Origin: SAR324 cluster bacterium
GTDB lineage: Bacteria; SAR324; NAC60-12
Direction: 5' to 3'
Length of the DNA: 32,179 nucleotides
Assembly: GCA_015231825.1 (NCBI GenBank)
Contig: JADGAV010000050.1
Span: forward strand, 1-32,179
Each line of letters starts with the position of its first letter. Position 1 is the stretch's first letter. The notes under the pieces were generated by a model. That model made no database searches and was not told the DNA's origin. It worked only from the letters and a program-made list of their open reading frames with translations. Made by a program: the position numbers and the translations under genes. This document shows positions 22,863-31,801 of this stretch, piece after piece.

Positions 22863-24284
22863 ATGGCCGTATCAAAAGAAAATTTAATGGATGTGATTCA
22901 TGACCTCGCCAAAGAAAAAGGACTTGATCGGGAGGAACTCATTAAAATTGTTGCCGAAGCAATTGCTGCTGCTGCAAGGAAAAAACTGACGCAGTACGAT
23001 ACGATTGAAGCGGAAGTGAATCAAAAAAGCGGGCAAATCGAACTGTTTCATTATAAACGGGTGGCTCAATTCCCCACCGATCCAGTCAACGAAATTCTTC
23101 TGGAAGATGCGCTGGCAATGGATGAAACAGCCGAAGAAGGGGATGAAGTCGAATACGAGATAGATCAAAAAGAATTCAACCGAATCGCACAATCTGCAAG
23201 GCAGCTGATCTTCAAGAAAATCAAGGAAGCTGAACGTGAAATGATCTACAACACGTTCAATGAGCGAAAAGGAGAAATTTTAACAGGATCGGTGATTCGC
23301 ACAGAACAGGGAGGACGGATTGCAATTGATTTCAACAGGGTGGAAGCCTATCTTTTTAAAAGGGAGCAAATTCCGGGAGAGCGGTTTGAAGCGGGAGATC
23401 ATATTCGTGTTTACTTGATGGATGTGACCAATGATCCCAAGCAGCCTTCTCAATTAATTGTTTCCAGGACTCACCCTGGATTTTTAATCAAGCTTTTTGA
23501 GATGGAGGTTCCTGAAGTCTATGATGGGATTGTAGAAATCATTAATGCTACACGAGAACCCGGTAAGCGGGCTAAGGTCGCGGTTTATACATCAGACAGT
23601 GATGTGGACCCGGTCGGGGCCTGTGTTGGAATGCGCGGAAGTCGAGTTCAATCTATTGTAAGCGAGCTCAGAGGTGAAAAAATTGATATTGTGAGGTGGA
23701 GTGATGATTTGCCTACCTACCTTGAAAATGCAATGTCTCCCGCGGAAATTGAACGCATGGAAATTGATGAAGAGCAACGTGAAATCAATGTCTGGGTGGA
23801 ACAGGATCAGCTATCACTTGCTATTGGGCGTCAAGGTCAAAATGTCCGTTTAGCGTCTAAATTGATCCGCTACAAAATCAATGCTTCTCCCCTGGAGGAA
23901 CGTTCTTCCATATCGATTGAAGATCAAATTGCGCTGGAGCTGGGAAAAGATCGCGCCGCTAATGAAGCGCTAAATGAAGAAGCGGAGGAGCCTACAGAAA
24001 CATCGGAAGAAACTGCAACGGAGGAAACAACGGATCAGACTGAGGAAGTCTCTCAGGAAATGGTTTCCAGCGAGGAAGATGATGTAGCCGGCGAAGATGC
24101 TGCCGGAGGAGCATCAGAACAGAATTCAGGGGACGCAGATCTGAATGATTCGAATCAGAATGCGGAGGAAGAATCCTCAGAACAAATCAAGGAAGAAGAG
24201 ATTTCGGAAGAAGATCAACGCTCCGCAGCAGAAACAGATGTTGACCCGGTTTCGGAAGAATCAGTCGAGAATAAAGCCGACTGA
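22863..24284 (+). CDS. nusA: Transcription termination/antitermination protein NusA
   Basis: 473 residues; it binds RNA polymerase and nascent RNA, affecting pausing, termination and antitermination. In order: the N-terminal polymerase-binding domain (about 1-125), an S1 domain (GEILTGSVIRTEQGGRIAID and after, about 133-200), KH1 with GACVGMRGSRVQSIV (about 255) and KH2 with LAIGRQGQNVRLASKLI (about 320). The last 100 residues are Glu/Ser/Thr-rich, acidic and probably disordered, without the E. coli-type acidic repeat domains. The ATG at 22863 follows rimP by 22 bases; the longer frame upstream overlaps rimP and is not conserved-looking. A GGA lies 8-10 bases upstream. It is co-transcribed with rimP and infB. 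Confidence 0.97.
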   Translation: MAVSKENLMDVIHDLAKEKGLDREELIKIVAEAIAAAARKKLTQYDTIEAEVNQKSGQIELFHYKRVAQFPTDPVNEILLEDALAMDETAEEGDEVEYEIDQKEFNRIAQSARQLIFKKIKEAEREMIYNTFNERKGEILTGSVIRTEQGGRIAIDFNRVEAYLFKREQIPGERFEAGDHIRVYLMDVTNDPKQPSQLIVSRTHPGFLIKLFEMEVPEVYDGIVEIINATREPGKRAKVAVYTSDSDVDPVGACVGMRGSRVQSIVSELRGEKIDIVRWSDDLPTYLENAMSPAEIERMEIDEEQREINVWVEQDQLSLAIGRQGQNVRLASKLIRYKINASPLEERSSISIEDQIALELGKDRAANEALNEEAEEPTETSEETATEETTDQTEEVSQEMVSSEEDDVAGEDAAGGASEQNSGDADLNDSNQNAEEESSEQIKEEEISEEDQRSAAETDVDPVSEESVENKAD

Positions 24285-24405
24285 ATCAAATCTGATTGAA
24301 AACTCTCTGGCAACGAAGGAGCATTAATCAAAATTGGAATCTGAAACAGAGGGTTCTTGTTCATTGAACAAATTTATATGCATTAGGTAATTGGGAAAAA
24401 AGCTT

Positions 24406-26952
24406 ATGACAAAGAAGATGAGGGTGTTTGAACTAGCAAGAGAATTGAACATGCCATCCAAGCAGCTGATTCAAAAAATGATTGGTTTTGGAATCGTTGC
24501 AGAAAGCAATTTTAAAGGATTGTCAGAAGAGGAAATTGCTTTTGTAAAAGCAAGATTGACAGAAGCAGCCGGTCAAAGTGCCCCTTCTTCAGATTCATTG
24601 CGAAAAAGAAAAGTTCTTCGTCGCACAAGCGATGAAACACAGACCTCTTCTGCAGAAGAAGGAACGGCTGAGAAAAGACCTCGCCGCATCCGCAAAAAAG
24701 GAAAAGCCCAGGAAGAAGTTCATGCAGAAACAGTTGAAGAGAAAGTTGTAGAAGAGCTGCCGCCTTCCAGTGAGTTGCCGGCAGAAGACGAAAAAGCAGT
24801 TGAGGTGGAAGAAAAAGCGGAAAAGGTTTCTCCTCCTGAAGAAAAAGTCGACCTGGAAGAAGCAAAACCGAAAGTCGAGACTCCCAAATCACAACCCGGG
24901 ATTGAGAAGGAAGCAGAAAAAGCAAAACTGCCTGTTGTTGAAAAGCAAGAGAGCAAAAAACAAGCGACCGAATTTGAGAAATTTGAAGAAACAAAACCGG
25001 TAGGTGAAAAACCAAAACGTGGAAAAAAAGCACCCCGCGAATTCGATGAACCTTTCAACGATCCCCTTTTCAAAAAACCGAAAAAACCGCAAGGGAGTCT
25101 CCCTCCAGATGAAGAAGGAGATACCTGGGAACAACGTTCAAGGCGTAAGCGAAATCGCCGGAATCGGCACAAAGTCAAAGTTCAGGAAAAAAAGAAACAT
25201 ATTTTTAACCCGAGGCAGAAAAGCATCAAAATCGGCTCCAGTATTACTGTGGGTGAGCTTGCAGGTCAGATTGGAATTAAAGTTTCTGATATTATTAAAA
25301 AATTGATGGGCCTTGGTGTGATGGCCAGCATCAATCAGGCAATTTCAGGCGAAAATGCCGCTTTGATTGCTGCAGAATTCAATATTGAAGTTGAATTGGT
25401 GAGCACCATCAAAGACATCATTCCGGAACCTGATCAGGGAGAGCAAGTTGCCAGGGCTCCTATTGTCACCATCATGGGGCACGTTGATCATGGAAAAACC
25501 TCTCTTCTGGATAAAATCCGTGCCACCCAGGTCACTGAAGGAGAAGCAGGCGGAATCACTCAGCACATTGGCGCCTACCGTGTAATTACTGAGGGAGGAG
25601 ATATTACATTTTTAGACACTCCCGGACATGAAGCCTTCACAGCAATGCGGGCGCGGGGAGCAAATGTGACTGATATCGTGATCCTCGTGGTAGCTGCAAA
25701 TGATGGGGTTCAACCTCAAACCGTGGAAGCCATTCATCATGCACAAGCAGCTGAAGTGCCGATCATTGTGGTGATCAATAAAATCGATCTTCCTGAAGCG
25801 AATCCGAATCGGGTTCAGCAGGAACTGCTGGAACATGCTTTAGTCAGCGAAGATTTTGGAGGAGATACGATCTTCGTTCATGCCTCTGCAAAAACCGGAG
25901 AAGGCCTCGATACTCTGCTGGAAATGATTCATCTGCAGGCTGAGGTATTGGAATTGAAAGCCACGGTGGAAGGAAAAGTTCGCGGGGTGATCATCGAATC
26001 TCAAATCAGTCGGGGGCGTGGTCCGGTGGGAACTGTCCTGATCCAACAGGGAACTCTAAAAGTGGGGGATTATTATGTTGTTGGAGAAACATTTGGGAAG
26101 GTGAGAGCTCTCTTCAATGACAAGGGTCAGGCCATTGAAAAGGCGACTCCTGCAACCCCTGCCGAGGTTTTGGGATTCAACAGTGTGCCAATTACCGGAG
26201 AGCAATTCATTGTTTTGGATGATGAGAAAACTGCCCGTCAAATTGCCCAAAGTCGAGCCTATAAAACGAAAGATGCCGTTGCCGTAGAGCAGCAAAAAAC
26301 GCATCTGGAAAATTTGTTCAACCGGATATCTTCAGAAGAGAATGTGGAGTTGAACATTCTGGTACGGGGAGACGTTCATGGTTCTGTCGAAGCACTTCAG
26401 GAGTCGCTCGCCCAGTTGGGGAATGAACTCGTCTCTGTGCGCTTTCTCCATACCGGAACAGGAACCATCACGGAAAATGATGTGATGCTGGCTTCTGCAT
26501 CAGATGCAATCATCATTGGTTTTAATACCACATTGGACGCCAATGCCAAAATTATCAATGCTCGCGAAAATGTGGATATTCGACTTTACACGATCATATA
26601 TGATGCAATCAATGATGTTAAAAATGCGCTGGAAGGGTTGCTCAAACCCACTCTGCGGGACGAAGTCATTGGGCGCTGTGAAGTCCGTCAGATTTTCAAT
26701 GCCAGTCGTACAGGACAGATATTGGGGTGCTATGTCACCGAAGGGAAGCTTTTGCGGGATGCACTGGTTCGTATTTTCAGGCAGGAGGATGTGATTCATG
26801 AAGGAGGACTGGTCTCATTGAAACGTTTTAAAGATGATGTGCGTGAAGTACAAAACAACTATGAATGCGGAATTGTTGTCAATACGGACGAAGTAATGAT
26901 AGGTGACATCATTGAGGCCTATATCCAGGTTGAAGAATCTGCCAGGTTATAA
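24406..26952 (+). CDS. infB: Translation initiation factor IF-2
   Basis: 848 residues, a GTPase that brings fMet-tRNA to the 30S subunit and promotes 50S joining. The N-terminal IF2N domain (RVFELARELNMPSKQLIQKM) is followed by a long, highly charged Lys/Glu/Pro-rich linker (about 60-275) and a second IF2N-like unit (about 282-335). The G domain has GHVDHGKTSLLD (G1, about 358), GGITQHIGAY (G2), DTPGHEAF (G3), NKIDLP (G4) and SAKTGEG (G5). Domains II, III (VRGDVHGSVEALQESL) and the fMet-binding C-terminal domain (EGKLLRDALVRIFR) complete it. The ATG at 24406 gives the usual MTKKMRVFELA start; a TTG at 24391 is also in frame. The linker composition looks low-complexity but is normal for the family. 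Confidence 0.97.
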   Translation: MTKKMRVFELARELNMPSKQLIQKMIGFGIVAESNFKGLSEEEIAFVKARLTEAAGQSAPSSDSLRKRKVLRRTSDETQTSSAEEGTAEKRPRRIRKKGKAQEEVHAETVEEKVVEELPPSSELPAEDEKAVEVEEKAEKVSPPEEKVDLEEAKPKVETPKSQPGIEKEAEKAKLPVVEKQESKKQATEFEKFEETKPVGEKPKRGKKAPREFDEPFNDPLFKKPKKPQGSLPPDEEGDTWEQRSRRKRNRRNRHKVKVQEKKKHIFNPRQKSIKIGSSITVGELAGQIGIKVSDIIKKLMGLGVMASINQAISGENAALIAAEFNIEVELVSTIKDIIPEPDQGEQVARAPIVTIMGHVDHGKTSLLDKIRATQVTEGEAGGITQHIGAYRVITEGGDITFLDTPGHEAFTAMRARGANVTDIVILVVAANDGVQPQTVEAIHHAQAAEVPIIVVINKIDLPEANPNRVQQELLEHALVSEDFGGDTIFVHASAKTGEGLDTLLEMIHLQAEVLELKATVEGKVRGVIIESQISRGRGPVGTVLIQQGTLKVGDYYVVGETFGKVRALFNDKGQAIEKATPATPAEVLGFNSVPITGEQFIVLDDEKTARQIAQSRAYKTKDAVAVEQQKTHLENLFNRISSEENVELNILVRGDVHGSVEALQESLAQLGNELVSVRFLHTGTGTITENDVMLASASDAIIIGFNTTLDANAKIINARENVDIRLYTIIYDAINDVKNALEGLLKPTLRDEVIGRCEVRQIFNASRTGQILGCYVTEGKLLRDALVRIFRQEDVIHEGGLVSLKRFKDDVREVQNNYECGIVVNTDEVMIGDIIEAYIQVEESARL

Positions 26953-26957
26953 AACCG

Positions 26958-27305
26958 ATGCGTAAATCAAAAGGCGGGATTCATAATGCATTGATCCATC
27001 GCAAATTGTCCGAAATACTTCTGAGGGAGAGCAAAGATCCCCGTTTTGAACGGGTCACGATCAGTCGGGTGGAGGCGGTCAAAGGGCTGTCACTGGCGCA
27101 AATCTATTTTTCGATATATCCTCCTGAAAATATTGAAGAATTAACAGAGTCGTTGAATCATGCCGCAGGGTTTTTCAGCAATTGTCTCGGGCATGCGTTG
27201 AAAACGAGAAACACACCGCGTCTGATTTTTATTTACGACAAAGGTTTTGACTACAGCAGCCAAATTGATACGTTGATAAAAAATGTATCTGAAGACGATT
27301 CTTAA
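26958..27305 (+). CDS. rbfA: Ribosome-binding factor A
   Basis: 115 residues, a 30S assembly factor with a KH-type fold that binds near the 5' helix of 16S rRNA. Seen: an N-terminal region ending in LSEILLRESKDPRFERVTISRVE, the strand LSLAQIYFSIY, and the closing helical part ending PRLIFIYDKGFDYSSQIDTLI, where the P-x-L-x-F-x-x-D motif and the final helix are typical. It starts five bases after infB and its stop codon is immediately followed by the truB start, showing tight coupling in the operon. Confidence 0.95.
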   Translation: MRKSKGGIHNALIHRKLSEILLRESKDPRFERVTISRVEAVKGLSLAQIYFSIYPPENIEELTESLNHAAGFFSNCLGHALKTRNTPRLIFIYDKGFDYSSQIDTLIKNVSEDDS

Positions 27306-28229
27306 ATGGTTGTTTTGAACACGATAGTGAATGTCGACAAAGCCAAAGGGATAAGCTCTTTCGGTGTTGTCAGAGAACTGAAAAAGATATTCAATATCAA
27401 AAAAATTGGACACTTGGGAACATTGGATCCGATCGCTTCCGGGGTGCTTCCAGTGTTTGTGGGGAAGGCAACCAAGCTGATTCCGTTATTCAATGAATTG
27501 GATAAAGAATACAGGACTGTATTTAAACTGGGGCAGCGGACTGATACTTTTGACGCGGAAGGAAGCTTCACCGGGGAGTCTTCTATCGGACATTTGGAAC
27601 CTGGCGAAATAGAATCAACTGTTGCCAGATATGTGGGAACACAGACGCAACTGACCCCGATTTTTTCTGCGGTCAAGCTCAATGGAGTTCCCGCCTATCG
27701 ACTGGCGCGCCAGGGGAAACCCGTGGAACGGAAAGAAAAATCCATTCGTATTGATTCGATTGTTATTGAATCGGTGCAACTCCCACTCGTCACAATGCGG
27801 GTCAGATGTTCAAAAGGAACCTATATCCGCTCACTTGTGGATGATATTGGGCAGGATCTTCATGTGGGAGCCCATATGGTAGAGTTGGAACGGATTGCTG
27901 TCGGACCCCATTTTTCAATGAAAAATGCTTTTCGGCTCGAAGAAATTGCCCGACTCATCCAGGAGTGCAGTGATTTTTCATGTTGTATTAACCCGGTTCA
28001 TGTTTTATCAGAACTGCCGACAGTTTCAGTTACAGAGGGAGAACAGCTTCAATTGCAAAATGGGCGGTCGGTTGCGCTCAGGGGTGATCAATTTCATTGC
28101 CATCATCCTGTTCCAAAAAAGAATCGTTTGATCAAAGCAGTCGATTCTCAAAAAAAATTAATTGCAATTGGTCATATCGAAGTTAGGAGTCACGATTTTC
28201 AATTCAATCCTTCAAAAATCTTTGTTTAA
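27306..28229 (+). CDS. truB: tRNA pseudouridine(55) synthase TruB
   Basis: 307 residues. It makes pseudouridine 55 in the T-loop of tRNAs. The N-terminal VDKAKGISSFGVV block is followed by GHLGTLDPIASGVLPV with the catalytic Asp at about 41. YRTVFKLGQRTDTFDAEG, QLTPIFSAVKLNGVPAYRLAR and RCSKGTYIRSLVDDIGQDL further match the family. A C-terminal PUA-like part (from about 240) is present. The ATG directly abuts the rbfA stop, giving translational coupling; an in-frame GTG follows eight codons later, but the ATG is preferred. It ends eight bases before rpsO. Confidence 0.95.
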   Translation: MVVLNTIVNVDKAKGISSFGVVRELKKIFNIKKIGHLGTLDPIASGVLPVFVGKATKLIPLFNELDKEYRTVFKLGQRTDTFDAEGSFTGESSIGHLEPGEIESTVARYVGTQTQLTPIFSAVKLNGVPAYRLARQGKPVERKEKSIRIDSIVIESVQLPLVTMRVRCSKGTYIRSLVDDIGQDLHVGAHMVELERIAVGPHFSMKNAFRLEEIARLIQECSDFSCCINPVHVLSELPTVSVTEGEQLQLQNGRSVALRGDQFHCHHPVPKKNRLIKAVDSQKKLIAIGHIEVRSHDFQFNPSKIFV

Positions 28230-28237
28230 AGGGCACT

Positions 28238-28504
28238 ATGTTGACAAAAGAAGATAAAATCGAAATCAGTAAAAAATTTGGCCGATACGACAATGATACC
28301 GGCTCTCCGGAAGTTCAGGTGGCGTTGTTTACAGCACGAATCACTTATCTGACAGAGCATTTGCAGAGCAAACCAAAGGACCACGACTCTCGTCGTGGTT
28401 TGTTAAAACTCGTCGGGCAGCGTCGCAGTTTCCTAAATTATTTGATGAAAAAAGATATGGAACGCTATCGTACAGTAGTTAAAGAATTAGGGATCCGTAA
28501 ATAA
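28238..28504 (+). CDS. rpsO: 30S ribosomal protein S15
   Basis: 88 residues, the standard S15 length. It binds the central domain of 16S rRNA and early 30S intermediates. Seen: KFGRYDNDTGSPEVQVALFT at residues 11-30, then LTEHLQSKPKDHDSRRGLLKL with the rRNA-binding His-Asp-x-x-Ser-Arg-Arg-Gly stretch, and RRSFLNYLMKKDMERYRTV. AAGGG lies about seven bases before the ATG. It precedes pnp with a 142-base gap, as in many bacteria. Confidence 0.98.
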   Translation: MLTKEDKIEISKKFGRYDNDTGSPEVQVALFTARITYLTEHLQSKPKDHDSRRGLLKLVGQRRSFLNYLMKKDMERYRTVVKELGIRK

Positions 28505-28520
28505 TTTCTTATAGACAGGA

Positions 28521-28534
28521 CTGTACTTATACAG
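28521..28534 (+). other. Hairpin in the rpsO-pnp interval
   Basis: CTGTA-CTTA-TACAG forms a perfect five-base-pair stem just after the rpsO stop. In other bacteria a stem-loop in this interval is cut by RNase III and takes part in pnp autoregulation. This hairpin is short, so that role is a guess. No T-run follows, so it is not an obvious terminator. Confidence 0.3.
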
Positions 28535-28646
28535 GCTCCAACCATTGAATCGTTTTGACATCTAATTTTTGTGAAAAAAAGATGGGGTTACTATGAGAAT
28601 AAGGACTGGATGAGATTTAAAATAACATTTTTAGGAGTAACACTAC

Positions 28647-30716
28647 ATGAAAATAGTTGAAACCGAATTTGGTGGAAGAACGTTATCTATTGAAACAGGG
28701 CGCATGGCGAAGCAAGCCAATGGTTCTGTAGTCGTCCGTTATGGCGATACCGTCGTTCTGGTTGCTGCAACAGCAGCAAAAGGAACTAATGCCGGCCAGG
28801 ATTTTTTTCCGTTGGCCGTTTTTTATGTTGAAAAAACTTATGCTGCCGGAAGAATTCCAGGCGGGTTTTTTAAACGGGAAGGCCGATTGTCCGATCGTGA
28901 AACATTGATATCTCGTTTTATCGACCGTCCCCTGCGTCCTCTCTTTCACAAAGATTTTACTGCAGAAACGGTCGTACAGGCAACTGTCCTGAGCACCGAT
29001 TTGATGAATGGATCGGATGTCGCAGCCATGCTTGGGGCTTCTGCCGCACTGGTCATTTCTGATATTCCTTTTGAAACTCCAATTGCAGGGGTGCGAATAG
29101 GCCGGATCGAAGGTGAGTTTGTCATCAATCCTACACCGGATGAACTCCAGAAAAGTGAATTGGACATTTTTATGGCAGGCTCTAAAGATGCCATATTGAT
29201 GGTCGAAGGAGAAGCAGATCAGGTCAGTGAAGATGTGATGGTTGAAGCAATCCTGGCTGGACATGAAGCAATCCAACCTGTCATTGCCTTGCAGGAAGAG
29301 TTGATCAAGGAATGTGGACTTCCCAAACGGGAAGTTGTCTCTCCGGAAGAAAATGCGGAACTGCAGGCGAAAGTAGAAAAAATTGCGCTACCTCAGGTGC
29401 AGGAGGCTTTGCAGACAAAAGACAAAATGGAACGTTATGCTTTGATGGATTCTATTGTCGAGAAAGTTGTTGAAGAATTGAATAGCAATGAGGAAGAAGA
29501 CCAGCGGAAAGAAATTGGAGAAATGGTTGGTCAATTGAAAAAGCGTGAAATGCGAGCGAAAATTTTGGATGAGGGGGTTCGTATTGATGGACGTTCTCTG
29601 ACTGAAATTCGTGAAATTACCTGTGAAACCGGAGTACTTCCAAGATCCCATGGATCAGCTTTGTTTACCCGGGGTGAAACTCAGGCCCTGGTTGTCACCA
29701 CCCTGGGGACAAAAGAAGACGAACAGATGATTGATTCTCTTGAAGGAGTTTCTTTCAAAAACTTTTTGCTTCACTACAATTTTCCTGCGTTTTCGGTGGG
29801 AGAAGCGAGGCCGCCTCGGGGACCGGGACGTCGTGAAATCGGCCATGGGTTTTTGGCGGAAAAAGGATTGACGTCACTCCTGCCCACACGCGAAGAATTC
29901 CCGTACACCATAAGGGTTGTTTCGGAAATATTGGAATCAAACGGATCTTCCTCGATGGCTACGGTCTGCGGAGGCTCTCTGTCGATGATGGATGCCGGTG
30001 TTCCCCTCAAGGAAGCAGCGGCTGGCATTGCAATGGGTTTGATCTATGAAGACGACCGGACGGCGGTCCTTTCTGATATTCTGGGAGATGAAGATCACCT
30101 GGGAGACATGGACTTCAAGGTTGTAGGAACTCAAAATGGAATCACAGCCTTGCAGATGGATATTAAAGTGACAGGAATAAATCGCAGCATCATCGAAACT
30201 GCTCTGGATCAGGCAAAAGAGGGACGTTTGCACATTCTTAAGGTAATGAAAGGTGAAATCTCATCGTCTCGAGAAGGTCTTTCCAATTATGCTCCCCGTT
30301 TTGTTACCCATAAGATTCCTGTCGATAAAATCCGAGATATAATCGGACCGGGTGGCAAGGTAATCAAGGGAATTACTGAAAAAACAGGAGCAAAAATCAA
30401 TGTCAATGATGACGGTATTATTTCAGTAGTATCAACCAACCATCAGGCGGTGGATGATGCACTTCAAATGATTTATGATTTGACGCGTGCCGCTGAAATA
30501 GGGACGGTGTATGACGCAACGGTTATAAAAATTGTTGATTTTGGCGCCTTTGTCGAAATTTTTCCGGGAACTCAGGGCCTGGTGCATATTTCCAATCTCG
30601 CTAAGGAACGTGTTAAAAACGTGAAAGATGTTCTCAAGGAAGGACAGGAGATCCAAGTCAAAGCAATTGGATTTGACCGGCGGGGAAAACTCCAGCTCAG
30701 CATCAAGGATGTTTAA
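28647..30716 (+). CDS. pnp: Polyribonucleotide nucleotidyltransferase (PNPase)
   Basis: 689 residues. It degrades RNA 3' to 5' by phosphorolysis in the degradosome or as a trimer. In order: RNase PH domain 1 (GGFFKREGRLSDRETLISR near 73-91, RPLRPLF), an all-helical linker (about 230-310), the catalytic RNase PH domain 2 with RSHGSALFTRGETQALVV and the NFPAFSVGEARPPRGPGRRE stretch, then DILGDEDHLGDMDFKV with catalytic Asp residues, KH (IRDIIGPGGKVIKGITEKTG, about 565) and S1 (VVDFGAFVEIFPGTQGLVHIS). The C-terminus stops just after S1, slightly shorter than the E. coli enzyme. AGGAG lies about ten bases before the ATG. Confidence 0.98.
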   Translation: MKIVETEFGGRTLSIETGRMAKQANGSVVVRYGDTVVLVAATAAKGTNAGQDFFPLAVFYVEKTYAAGRIPGGFFKREGRLSDRETLISRFIDRPLRPLFHKDFTAETVVQATVLSTDLMNGSDVAAMLGASAALVISDIPFETPIAGVRIGRIEGEFVINPTPDELQKSELDIFMAGSKDAILMVEGEADQVSEDVMVEAILAGHEAIQPVIALQEELIKECGLPKREVVSPEENAELQAKVEKIALPQVQEALQTKDKMERYALMDSIVEKVVEELNSNEEEDQRKEIGEMVGQLKKREMRAKILDEGVRIDGRSLTEIREITCETGVLPRSHGSALFTRGETQALVVTTLGTKEDEQMIDSLEGVSFKNFLLHYNFPAFSVGEARPPRGPGRREIGHGFLAEKGLTSLLPTREEFPYTIRVVSEILESNGSSSMATVCGGSLSMMDAGVPLKEAAAGIAMGLIYEDDRTAVLSDILGDEDHLGDMDFKVVGTQNGITALQMDIKVTGINRSIIETALDQAKEGRLHILKVMKGEISSSREGLSNYAPRFVTHKIPVDKIRDIIGPGGKVIKGITEKTGAKINVNDDGIISVVSTNHQAVDDALQMIYDLTRAAEIGTVYDATVIKIVDFGAFVEIFPGTQGLVHISNLAKERVKNVKDVLKEGQEIQVKAIGFDRRGKLQLSIKDV

Positions 30717-30756
30717 AAAAAGAAAATACACAAATAATGAACCAGAATCACAAAAA

Positions 30757-30801
30757 ACTGATCAATAGCATGTATGCCAAAGCGGCCAACTTTTGATCAG
30801 T
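30757..30801. repeat. 9-bp inverted repeat between pnp and the next gene
   Basis: ACTGATCAA (30757-30765) and TTGATCAGT (30793-30801) are perfect inverted copies around a 27-base loop that itself contains GCAT-GT-ATGC. It is followed by CAATTTTG. It could end pnp operon transcription or act on the downstream gene, whose start is 21 bases on; the T-run is short. Confidence 0.45.
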
Positions 30802-30821
30802 CAATTTTGTGAGGAAAGAAT

Positions 30822-31724
30822 ATGAAACAGATCGTTATATTTATTTTTGGTTTGTTATTCATCTGGGGCAGTCTTGGTGCCCAGAGTCTTGATGAACGTT
30901 GTATACAAAATGGAGATTCTGCCTGTATTGATTGGGATCGGGGGGTTGTGATTGCTGAAGGGCTCGGAGCTCCTGCAAAATTTGCAAAAAACGCGGCTGT
31001 GCGCAATGCCAGTGCACAACGTGCAGCAAAACTCGATGCTGCCCGAAATATTCTGGAAATGATTAAAGGGATCAATATCTCCTCAGATTCAACCGTCAAA
31101 GAGGCAATGGTCTCCAATGACACAATCCGCACCCAGATCCGCGGATATCTCCATGGACTTCGTCCGATCGGCAATCCTCGTTATTTTTCTGACGGGACAA
31201 TAAAAGTACGAATGGAAGCGAGGCTGCACCGAACCATTCCGGACGAATTGATCTTTCGTCAACAATCGATGGAGTCCAATCAAGCAGCACAGGCACCGGT
31301 TGAACTGCTTCCCGGTTCACCGGGAAATGCTCAAAACCCGTCGTCCTCTTCCCCTTCAGTCCAATCCACTATCAATGTCGGTCAAGTTTATACAGGGGTG
31401 ATTGTGGATGCAAGAAATACGGATGCCCAACCCGCAATGTCTCCAAAAGTGTTTGATCAGGAAGGCAACGAGATATACGGGTCCGCCTATGTTGATCGTG
31501 ATTTTGTTGTCAAGCATGGTATGGCCGGTTACCTCAAAGATCTGCAGCAAGCCCGTCAAAATGAACGGGTAAAAGGCTCTCCGCTGGTAATAAAGGCACT
31601 GAAAAGTTCAGGAAAAAACAAAACCGATCTGGTGATCAGCAATAATGACGCGAACGCACTCCGGCAGATGGCGGCAACGCAGTCCTTTTTGCGGGAGGCC
31701 CGGGTCGTGATTCTACTCGACTGA
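30822..31724 (+). CDS. LPP20/FlgT-N-like exported protein
   Basis: 300 residues with a signal peptide (IVIFIFGLLFIWGSLGAQS; cleavage probably at Gly-Ala-Gln). No lipobox Cys is present. Residues about 40-145 resemble the LPP20/FlgT-N type: an Ala-rich helix (AVRNASAQRAAKLDAARNIL), then a short spacing to a strand rich in charged residues (SDGTIKVRMEARLH). A Pro/Ser/Gln-rich linker (about 150-185) leads to a second domain (VGQVYTGVIVDARN to the end) with a beta-alpha pattern and a final VVILLD strand. The function is unknown; such proteins sit in the periplasm or outer membrane. GAGGAAAG before the ATG supports the start. It follows pnp by 105 bases and is probably a separate unit. Confidence 0.7.
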   Translation: MKQIVIFIFGLLFIWGSLGAQSLDERCIQNGDSACIDWDRGVVIAEGLGAPAKFAKNAAVRNASAQRAAKLDAARNILEMIKGINISSDSTVKEAMVSNDTIRTQIRGYLHGLRPIGNPRYFSDGTIKVRMEARLHRTIPDELIFRQQSMESNQAAQAPVELLPGSPGNAQNPSSSSPSVQSTINVGQVYTGVIVDARNTDAQPAMSPKVFDQEGNEIYGSAYVDRDFVVKHGMAGYLKDLQQARQNERVKGSPLVIKALKSSGKNKTDLVISNNDANALRQMAATQSFLREARVVILLD

Positions 31725-31801
31725 TTCATTTTGCAAATTGATTTTGCTTTCTTCGGTAACTTGTAATACGGTACTGTATTCTATTTAGACTTTCCTCAAA
31801 T

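Noticed and set aside
24512..25178. Long minus-strand frames antisense to the infB linker
   Set aside because: They arise from the Lys/Glu-rich codon bias of the IF-2 linker; the Leu/Phe- or Ser-rich translations are the usual antisense artefact.
24800..25200. Low-complexity Lys/Glu/Pro-rich stretch as a possible repeat or foreign insert
   Set aside because: A charged variable linker between the IF2N domains is normal in IF-2.
28683..29276. 197-codon minus-strand frame inside pnp
   Set aside because: Antisense to strongly conserved PNPase domain 1, with a Cys/Phe-rich translation and no start signal.
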